Assembly (NCBI GenBank): GCA_020634795.1
Contig: JACKAZ010000015.1
Span: forward strand, 1 to 59,664
Origin: Ardenticatenales bacterium
Lineage (GTDB): Bacteria > Chloroflexota > Anaerolineae > Ardenticatenales > Ardenticatenaceae
Reading direction: 5' to 3'
DNA length: 59,664 nucleotides
In this document: positions 53,781 to 59,664 of the stretch, one piece after another
Layout of the letters: the number at the start of each line of letters is the position of its first letter
Numbering within the stretch: position 1 is the stretch's first letter
Program-made: the position numbers and the translations under genes
The notes under the pieces: model-generated
The model's database searches: none
The model's input: the letters and a program-made list of their open reading frames with translations, nothing else
What the model was told of the DNA's origin: nothing

Positions 53781-54200
53781 TCCTTCAACCCTTTGATAGC
53801 CATAAATTTAGACAGCACGACTCAAACACAGAATCGTGCTCTCTGCGGCTCCCTAATTATATGCAGTTCTGCCAAGAATGTACAATTTTCAGCCACGTCT
53901 GCGGATTCGGTGGGCGTCAGGCGGGGAATCGGAACGGGGCATCGGATCAACTGATGCTGCGATACCCTATCCCGAAATGACGAAGGGAGCGTGGAGCATG
54001 GGGGGCTGTCGGGACGCCTATCGACGCGATGCCGCTGAGGGATCGGCATTGGAGCCACGGCCCGCCATCGCATTTCCGATGACGCGCCATGCCCGACCCC
54101 CGCGCCCCGCGCATCGTGAAACATCGCACTTCCGATGCTCTACCATGTCCGGCCCTCAGCGCCCCGCGCGCCCCCCGCTCCTTGATTCCCCCTCCACACC
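53781..54200. other. spacer between ppk2 and the S1-protein gene
   Basis: No gene seen. Two related C-rich units containing CATCGCAYTTCCGATG lie at about 54066-54112 and 54121-54170. Confidence 0.6.
54066..54170. repeat. two direct copies of a palindrome-bearing unit
   Basis: CATCGCATTTCCGATG (54066-54081) and CATCGCACTTCCGATG (about 54123-54138) are near-palindromes. Each is followed by a CCATG-CCG-CCC-rich stretch ending in GCGCCCCGCGC. Confidence 0.5.
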
Positions 54201-55037
54201 CTAATAAATCTGCGGCACGAAGGTCTGTTCGTCCATCGGTGGCCGGATGTAGGAGATATCTTCACGTTCCGGCAATTCGACCGGATCGGGTACCACATCT
54301 TCGTAGGGGATCTGCGACAGGATGTGGCTGATGCAATTCAGCCGTGCCTTCTTCTTGTCGTCCGAAGGAACGACGTACCACGGCGCCTGCTTGATGTCGG
54401 TGAAAGCGAAGGTGCGATCCTTGGCCTTGGAATATTCGGTGTAAAGGCGATGCTCCGCCAAGTCCATGTCGCTCAGCTTCCAGCGCTTGATCGGTTCCTG
54501 ATTGCGCGCGCTGAACCGTTTCTTCTGCTCTTCAAAGCTGACGGAGAACCAATATTTCAGCAGGATAATTCCCGACCGGACCAACATTCGCTCGAAGTTG
54601 GGGCAGTTGCGCAGGAATTCTTCGACCTGATCCTCGGTCGCAAAGCCCATCACGGCCTCGACGTTGCTGCGGTTGTACCAACTTCGGTCGAAGAGTACCA
54701 CTTCGCCCGCAGCGGGCAGGTGCGGAACGTAACGTTGGAAATACCATTGGGTGGCCTCCCGTTCGGTCGGCTTGGGCAAGGCCACCACGCGGACAATACG
54801 GGGGTTGGAACGTTCGGTGATGCGCTTGATCACCCCGCCCTTCCCGGCGCTCCCGCGTCCCTCGAAGATGATCAGCACCTTCAATCCTTGGTGCTTGACC
54901 CAGTACTGCAGTTTCACAAACTCGGTCTGGAGCCGCGCTAATTCTGCCTCATAGTAATCGTTCTTCAGCTTGCCATTCTTCTTGTACATCTCAAGCTCTT
55001 CATACGTCCCAGGTTCGCCTGCCGTTATCTCTTCCAC
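54201..55037 (-). CDS. ppk2: polyphosphate kinase 2
   Basis: A 278-residue class I PPK2 that moves phosphate between polyphosphate and ADP or GDP. Walker A is GRGSAGKGG (residues 60-68), Walker B and lid are FDRSWYNRS, and the downstream SDMDLAEHRLYTEYSKAKDR carries substrate contacts. Single-domain length fits PPK2 class I. The start is GTG at 55037, with AAGGAGGAGGG about ten bases upstream. It begins 26 bases after polX, so the two are cotranscribed. Confidence 0.92.
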   Translation of the reverse strand: MEEITAGEPGTYEELEMYKKNGKLKNDYYEAELARLQTEFVKLQYWVKHQGLKVLIIFEGRGSAGKGGVIKRITERSNPRIVRVVALPKPTEREATQWYFQRYVPHLPAAGEVVLFDRSWYNRSNVEAVMGFATEDQVEEFLRNCPNFERMLVRSGIILLKYWFSVSFEEQKKRFSARNQEPIKRWKLSDMDLAEHRLYTEYSKAKDRTFAFTDIKQAPWYVVPSDDKKKARLNCISHILSQIPYEDVVPDPVELPEREDISYIRPPMDEQTFVPQIY

Positions 55038-55063
55038 GTTGCCTGCCCTCCTCCTTGAGCGGT

Positions 55064-56785
55064 TTATGACAAATAGCCCAGCAATTCCTCCAACGGACGA
55101 CTATTGATCACATCTTCCGCCTCGGCCCATGCCCGCTGCGCCTGCATCACTCCGTAGCGCATCACTTCCAGCCCCTCTGTGCTGTGCGCATCGCTATCAA
55201 TGGAAAGCAGGCAACCCATCTCAATCGCTTCGCGACCATGACTCGCATCCAGGTCGAGCCGTTTCGGGTGAGCGTTGATCTCTAATATCGTGCCATGTTC
55301 TGCCGCAGACCGCAAGATTTCCGTCACGTCTAGATCAGCGCCCTCACGTTCTCCCAGGAGTCGATTGGTCATGTGGCCTATGATATGTACATGGGGATTG
55401 CGAATCGCGTTGAGCAAACGGCGCGTATTCTCCTCGCGTCCCCCGCGGATTCCGCTGTGCATCGAGGCGACCACCACATCAAGCTGTGCCAGCACCTCAT
55501 CAGGGTAATCGAGCGTCCCATCGGCCTTGATCTCGACCTCGGCACCTTGCAGGATGCGAAAATCACCCAGCTTGGCATTGGCATTGATGATCTCGTACCG
55601 TTGCGCGATCAGTTGATCGGGCGTCAGCCCGCCGGTCATCCCCAAGCTTTGGGAATGATCGGTGATCGCGATGTACTCATAGCCGCGCGCCTTGGCCGCT
55701 TGGCCCATCTCAAGGATCGTCGCCTTGCCATCGCTCCAGCGGCTGTGCATGTGCAAGTCGCCGCGCAGGTCGCTGAGCTGCACCAATTCCGGCAGTTCGC
55801 CCGCGCGTGCCGCGGCGATTTCGCCCTGATCTTCGCGGAGGGTAGGCGGAATCCATGGCAGCCCCAAAACGTCGTATAGCTCGGCCTCGCGCTCGAAGTA
55901 ATGCTCCTGTTGAGCGCTGTCGACCAAGCGATATTCGTTGAGCGAATAACCCTGTCGCTGGGCGATTTCGCGGATGCGGATGTTGTGTTCTTTCGAGCCG
56001 GTGAAATAGGCCAGCGCACAGCCCCAATGCCGAGGTTCCACCACGCGCAGGTCCACTTCTTCCCCCGAATGGAGTTGAACCCGACTCTTGCGCTCACCGC
56101 TGCCAAACGATTGGGCCACCCATGGGAGCGCATTGAACGTGGCGATAAGGGTTGCCCCATCTTCCGGCGCGGCCGCAACGAGTAGATCCATGTCGCCGAT
56201 CGTTGGCAAACAGCGACGCAATGACCCCGCCACCGAGCTATGAAGAACCGTATTTGGCGCCGCCGCTTGCAGTGCGGCCAACAGCGCTTCGGCGCGGGGC
56301 AACGCCACGCCCAGCAGCGATCGGTCGCTGCGTCGTTGCAACGCTTCGATCCCCGCGACAATGCGCTGGACGGTCCGGGGGCCGATCCCCTTGACCGCTT
56401 CCAAGCGGCCCGCTTCAGCGGCCGCTGCCAGCGCCTCGATCGAGTCGATGCCCAAGGTGTCGTAGAGCGCCCGCGCGCTCTTGGGGCCGATCTCCGGCAC
56501 TTGCATCAAGGTGGCGACCCCGGCGGGCAACTCCGCCTCCAATCGATCCAGCAGCGAAAGGCGCCCCGTGTCGAGGAGTTCGCCGATCTTGTCCGCGATG
56601 GCACTGCCAATGCCATCAATCTCGGTCAGGCTGCCCGCGTCGCGCAGGGCGGCGATGCTGCGAGGGTAACCGTCGATCGTTTGCGCGGCGCGGCGATAGG
56701 CCCGAATCTTGAAGAGGTTGTCGCCCCGTAATTCCATCACGTCGGCCAGCCGCGCGAAGTGGGTCGCAATTTGTTGGTTGGTCAT
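55064..56785 (-). CDS. polX: family X DNA polymerase / 3'-5' exonuclease PolX
   Basis: About 573 residues from the ATG at 56785. The order is an 8-kDa-type helix-hairpin-helix region (1-150: EIDGIGSAIADKIGEL, VPEIGPKSARALY), a Pol X nucleotidyltransferase with GSLRRCLPTIGDMDLLVAA holding two catalytic Asp and VDLRVV the third, and a C-terminal PHP phosphoesterase (DLHMHSRWSDG, AITDHSQSLGMTGG, EINAHPKRLDLDA). It serves short-gap base-excision repair. An upstream start at 56842 adds unlike residues. Confidence 0.93.
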   Translation of the reverse strand: MTNQQIATHFARLADVMELRGDNLFKIRAYRRAAQTIDGYPRSIAALRDAGSLTEIDGIGSAIADKIGELLDTGRLSLLDRLEAELPAGVATLMQVPEIGPKSARALYDTLGIDSIEALAAAAEAGRLEAVKGIGPRTVQRIVAGIEALQRRSDRSLLGVALPRAEALLAALQAAAPNTVLHSSVAGSLRRCLPTIGDMDLLVAAAPEDGATLIATFNALPWVAQSFGSGERKSRVQLHSGEEVDLRVVEPRHWGCALAYFTGSKEHNIRIREIAQRQGYSLNEYRLVDSAQQEHYFEREAELYDVLGLPWIPPTLREDQGEIAAARAGELPELVQLSDLRGDLHMHSRWSDGKATILEMGQAAKARGYEYIAITDHSQSLGMTGGLTPDQLIAQRYEIINANAKLGDFRILQGAEVEIKADGTLDYPDEVLAQLDVVVASMHSGIRGGREENTRRLLNAIRNPHVHIIGHMTNRLLGEREGADLDVTEILRSAAEHGTILEINAHPKRLDLDASHGREAIEMGCLLSIDSDAHSTEGLEVMRYGVMQAQRAWAEAEDVINSRPLEELLGYLS

Positions 56786-56963
56786 GGGGGTTAGGGTTCT
56801 ACGCGCTGAAGGCGCCATCTGGAGGGGAGTGTGGGGGAACAAGGAACGCTAATTTTGTGTTACGGGTTGCATGTTGGGCCTTGTAAAATCAACGCCATCG
56901 CAACGTCTCCATTCGCCATTCGCTATCACGTTCCGCGCCCGTGCGTGGAGCGCTCCGACCGCT

Positions 56964-57776
56964 CTACGGTGCTTGGCTGCGGCGGGAGAGAAGCCAAAGT
57001 AGCAGGAGGAGTAGGGCCAGCGCGGCCAAGATCGGCAAGAAGAGTGTGTTCCCTGCGGATGGCAGTGCTTGGTCGTTTCCCATCTCCCGCTCGCCGTCGG
57101 AGCGCAGGGGGGTGCCACTGCGGCTATCGAGAGTTTCGTCCGCAGTGGCGTCCGTCATGGCGGCTGACGCGGCCGCCTCTGTGTCGGACGCGCCTGCCTC
57201 CGCTTGTTCCGTGGCGCTGCCGTCCCACGCCTCCCCTTCTTCGCTCAGTGCCGTGTCTACGCTGTCACTGCTTTGCGCGAGATCGTCGGCGGCGCTGTTC
57301 GAGTCATCGGATGCGCTTTCGTCCTCCACGCTCTCTGCCATCGCGATATCTGCGCTATCGCCGGTGACGACAACGGTCGACTCCGTGGACCCGACCTCGG
57401 CCATCTCTGGCATCGCGGCCGAGTCAGTTCCCATCCCTCGGCCCAACTGTTGGACCAGCACCACGATCAGTAGCAGCGCCACCGTCGCGCTGGCCAATTT
57501 GCCGAGGGTCCCCCACGAACTGCGCCAGCGTGCCCAGCGCGACGGGGTTGTTTGGGGCGCAACCATGGCCGCGTTGATATAGAAGGGGCGTGGAATCGCT
57601 TCCAGCGGCATGGCACTCATTAGCGTGCGGACATGGCGTAACGCTGCCAATTCGCGTTGGCAGTTGGGGCATGTCGGCAAATGGGCCGCGACCGCGGCAC
57701 GCTCCGTCGCGCTGACCTCGTCATCAAGGTAAGCGGAAAGCAGTTCCGGGTCGATGTGGGGCGTCATGTCGCTCAT
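56964..57776 (-). CDS. anti-sigma factor with zinc-binding N-terminus
   Basis: A 270-residue membrane protein. The first 45 residues form a zinc anti-sigma domain with HLPTCPNC (His-x3-Cys-x2-Cys). A membrane helix lies near 94-112 and a second near 242-262. The extracytoplasmic part between them is rich in Asp, Ser, Ala and Glu. It is encoded 39 bases after the ECF sigma gene and should hold that factor inactive at the membrane. A typical protease-cleavable region is not obvious. Confidence 0.85.
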   Translation of the reverse strand: MSDMTPHIDPELLSAYLDDEVSATERAAVAAHLPTCPNCQRELAALRHVRTLMSAMPLEAIPRPFYINAAMVAPQTTPSRWARWRSSWGTLGKLASATVALLLIVVLVQQLGRGMGTDSAAMPEMAEVGSTESTVVVTGDSADIAMAESVEDESASDDSNSAADDLAQSSDSVDTALSEEGEAWDGSATEQAEAGASDTEAAASAAMTDATADETLDSRSGTPLRSDGEREMGNDQALPSAGNTLFLPILAALALLLLLLWLLSRRSQAP

Positions 57777-57815
57777 TGGGAATCGATCATTATCTCACAA
57801 ACTATGGATTCATAC

Positions 57816-58436
57816 TCAGTGCAAACGATACTTATGGGGTAAAAGTTCCGCGTTTTCTTGCAGCGCTTCCCGCACTCTGCGACGCGCGCGGAAGAGGCGG
57901 CTCTTCACCGTCCCCAGCTCGACTTCGGTGGCCTCCGCGATCTCCTCATAGCTATAGCCATGGACGTCGGCCATCACCAACGTCATCCGCTGGTCGTGGG
58001 GCAATTGCATGATGACCGCCTGCAACCATTCGGCCACTTCGCCCTGCATCAGGGTAGCTTCGGGACGTGGGCTGCGTTGCTGTTGAAGATCGAGCGGGGG
58101 GTCATCGCTGGCCACCAGCAGCGCATCGAGCGAGGTGGCGGGGCGGCGCTTTTCGTAGCGGAGCAGGTCGTAGCATTGGTTCTTGACGATTCGACCCATC
58201 CACGCGCGGAAGCTGCCACCCCGATAGTGGGAGAGATGGCGAAAGGCGGAGACGAAAGCATCTTGCGTGGCGTCGGCGGCACGATCGGCATTGCCCAGGA
58301 CGCGATAGGCAATGTTGTACATCAGCCGTTGGTGTCGACCGACCAAGCGGTTGAATGCTTGAATGTCGCCCGCTTGGGCCAACGCCACCAACTCATCGTC
58401 CGCCACCTCCACCGCGCTGGCGTCAACCGCTCGCAT
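57816..58436 (-). CDS. ECF-family RNA polymerase sigma factor
   Basis: About 206 residues. Region 2 (DDELVALAQAGDIQAFNRLV, YNIAYRVLGNADRAADATQD) and region 4 (LPHDQRMTLVMADVHGYSYE, EIAEATEVELGTVKSRLFRAR) are both clear. It directs RNA polymerase to promoters released when the adjacent anti-sigma factor is inactivated. The start is uncertain: the frame runs to a GTG at 58529 or ATG 58487, but residues before the ATG at 58436 are hydrophobic and unlike the family. Strong -10 TATACT at 58553-58558 favours a start at or after 58529. Confidence 0.85.
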   Translation of the reverse strand: MRAVDASAVEVADDELVALAQAGDIQAFNRLVGRHQRLMYNIAYRVLGNADRAADATQDAFVSAFRHLSHYRGGSFRAWMGRIVKNQCYDLLRYEKRRPATSLDALLVASDDPPLDLQQQRSPRPEATLMQGEVAEWLQAVIMQLPHDQRMTLVMADVHGYSYEEIAEATEVELGTVKSRLFRARRRVREALQENAELLPHKYRLH

Positions 58437-58552
58437 CAGAAATGCGAGCGCCGTGGCGATGAGCGATAATGTGAAAATGGGATGCATTGTCAAATAGTGA
58501 GAAAGATCGCTGGAGCGGTGATCGGCCACAGTCTTAATAAAGACGCGCTACT

Positions 58553-58581
58553 AGTATACACCTGTGGGCCGTGCTTCGGAA
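58553..58581 (-). promoter_or_regulatory. promoter of the sigma/anti-sigma pair
   Basis: TTCCGA (58576-58581), 17 bases, TATACT (58553-58558) on the minus strand. It predicts a start near 58545. Confidence 0.5.
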
Positions 58582-58749
58582 AAGTGCAACGGTTCCTGCG
58601 GGTCATCCTTCTGCTTGCTGGCCGTTCCAATGTGCGAAATCGTGTTTGTAATGTAAAATGATCATGCTTGAGTGACTTAAGGTCGTCCCTAGGAGGGGGG
58701 CGCAGTAGCAACCCGCGCCTCCTTACACTCACCTGCGGATTGGTTTGCT

Positions 58750-59664
58750 ATGTATTCTATTCGCAATCGCCACCTTTTAATTGTTGATATACTCGCGCTC
58801 ACCGCCGCCTCCTATCTTGCTTTTACACTGCGGCTGGAGCGACTCAATTTGGGCATGCATTGGGATGATTGGGCACTCTTCACTTTCCTCGCCTCATCTA
58901 TCACGCTCCCCATCTTTATGCTGGCACGGCTCTACAGCCAATTTTGGCGCTATGCTTCGGTCAACGAACTGCTGAGGCTGGTCGGTACCACGACCCTTGC
59001 CACCATGATCACGGCGATAGTAGCGCTCGGGGCGACCTCTCTCAGCGGGACTTTCAGTAGCCCCCGTACCGTGCCGATCATCTTTTTGCCCTTCGCCGTC
59101 GCCTTGATCGCTATGCCGCGCCTTGCCGTGCGCCTTTTTGCCCAGCTTCAACGTCGCGGACAGCCCACAAAAATCAAGCCTATCTTGATCGTGGGAGCGG
59201 GCGATGCGGGCGCGATGATTCTGCGAGAGATGCGCAACAATGCGATCTTGGGCTACGACGTGGTCGGGATCGTTGACGATGATCCACGCAAACAGAATGT
59301 ACGAATCTTCGGTGTACCGGTGCGTGGCACGCGGGAAGATATCGCGCGGTTGGTGCGATCATATCGGATACAAGAGGTCATCATCGCGATGCCTTCCGCC
59401 CCGGGCGATGTGATTCGCGATGTGGTGCAACGGTGTGAAGCGGTCAATGTTCGAACGCGGATCATCCCAGCGATTGGCCGCTTGATCGACGGCTCGGTGA
59501 GTGTCAGCCAGTTACGCCGCGTCGAGATCGAAGATCTGTTACGCCGCGATCCCATTCGCACCAATACCGAGGAGATTCGCGGCCTGCTCAACGGCAAGCG
59601 CGTTCTGGTGACGGGGGCGGGCGGCTCGATCGGCGCCGAACTGTGCCGACAGATTGTACATAGC
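58750..59664 (+). CDS. polysaccharide biosynthesis protein, CapD/FlaA1-type nucleotide-sugar dehydratase/epimerase (3'-truncated)
   Basis: The first 305 codons of a longer gene cut by the window edge. Four hydrophobic N-terminal helices (about 8-125) precede a Rossmann-like CoA-binding-type domain with ILIVGAGDAGAMILREM. A short-chain-dehydrogenase domain is just beginning at the edge with VTGAGGSIGAELCRQIV. Full-length relatives of about 620-650 residues convert UDP-sugars for capsule or O-antigen. The ATG at 58750 opens MYSIRNRHLLIVDIL; no clear ribosome-binding site is seen. Any partners lie outside the window. Confidence 0.88.
   Translation, partial: MYSIRNRHLLIVDILALTAASYLAFTLRLERLNLGMHWDDWALFTFLASSITLPIFMLARLYSQFWRYASVNELLRLVGTTTLATMITAIVALGATSLSGTFSSPRTVPIIFLPFAVALIAMPRLAVRLFAQLQRRGQPTKIKPILIVGAGDAGAMILREMRNNAILGYDVVGIVDDDPRKQNVRIFGVPVRGTREDIARLVRSYRIQEVIIAMPSAPGDVIRDVVQRCEAVNVRTRIIPAIGRLIDGSVSVSQLRRVEIEDLLRRDPIRTNTEEIRGLLNGKRVLVTGAGGSIGAELCRQIVHS

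Noticed and set aside
1..59664. tRNA, rRNA and CRISPR loci
   Set aside because: I read the spacers for a TTCGA-type T loop, rRNA signatures and regularly spaced repeats and found none that held up; a covariance search would be needed to exclude a missed tRNA.

Overview
This is a GC-rich (roughly 60-65% by eye) bacterial chromosomal window with long spacers and many short operons. Gene content fits a free-living Chloroflexota-like bacterium (Anaerolineae/Caldilineae-like). The pointers are a PknG-type kinase operon with zinc ribbons, a fused EcfA-EcfA' ATPase, an ABA4-like membrane protein, ClpC, ATP-dependent PEP carboxykinase and a WXG100 toxin locus. The phylum is an inference; no rRNA, tRNA or ribosomal operon is present to settle it.

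Layout, left to right. 410-4196 (+): pyruvate dehydrogenase E1 alpha, E1 beta and E2, closed by a strong intrinsic terminator. 4385-9568 (+): a 1278-residue fusion of two dipeptide-permease subunits with a degenerate M28 peptidase domain, then a beta-lactamase-class-C-like serine hydrolase. 9832-12048: a small orphan gene facing gltX. 12205-16198 (+): a lipoprotein, a GT-C glycosyltransferase and an unknown protein. 16259-23812 (-): a signalling module of periplasmic binding lipoprotein, zinc-ribbon/PknG-like kinase, VWA protein, four-helix GlnX-like membrane protein and a zinc-ribbon membrane protein. 24598-28218 (-): fused ECF-transporter ATPase, pentapeptide-repeat protein and GT1 glycosyltransferase. 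28712-30301 (-): pckA. 30728-36015: a decayed stretch with a frameshifted MFS transporter, a ruined ChlI-ChlD-type chelatase and an IS630-family insertion sequence.

36749-41475 (-) is a toxin/immunity island. It has a WXG100-headed polymorphic toxin, an upstream gene that may be its secretion partner, three copies of one putative immunity family (one killed by two stop codons) and a tandem pair of a second family. 41859-44240 holds an ABA4-like protein, a DUF1801 protein and a tyrosine-recombinase relative lacking most catalytic residues. 44394-47883 (-) is a tightly overlapped homoserine dehydrogenase - tilS - KorA-like operon. 48328-58487 (-) holds a lipoprotein paralogous to the one at 12205, clpC, an S1-domain protein, ppk2, polX and an ECF sigma/anti-sigma pair. 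The right edge cuts a CapD/FlaA1-type polysaccharide gene.

The strongest candidates for undescribed biology are: the PknG-centred receptor module, which parallels the mycobacterial GlnH-GlnX-PknG system but uses a different receptor fold and adds VWA and zinc-ribbon partners; the permease-pseudopeptidase fusion; the toxin/poly-immunity island; a possible small RNA between the S1-protein gene and clpC; and dispersed heptamer repeats in spacers. Frameshifts in the decayed stretch could be partly assembly error, though substitutions in the chelatase argue for real decay.
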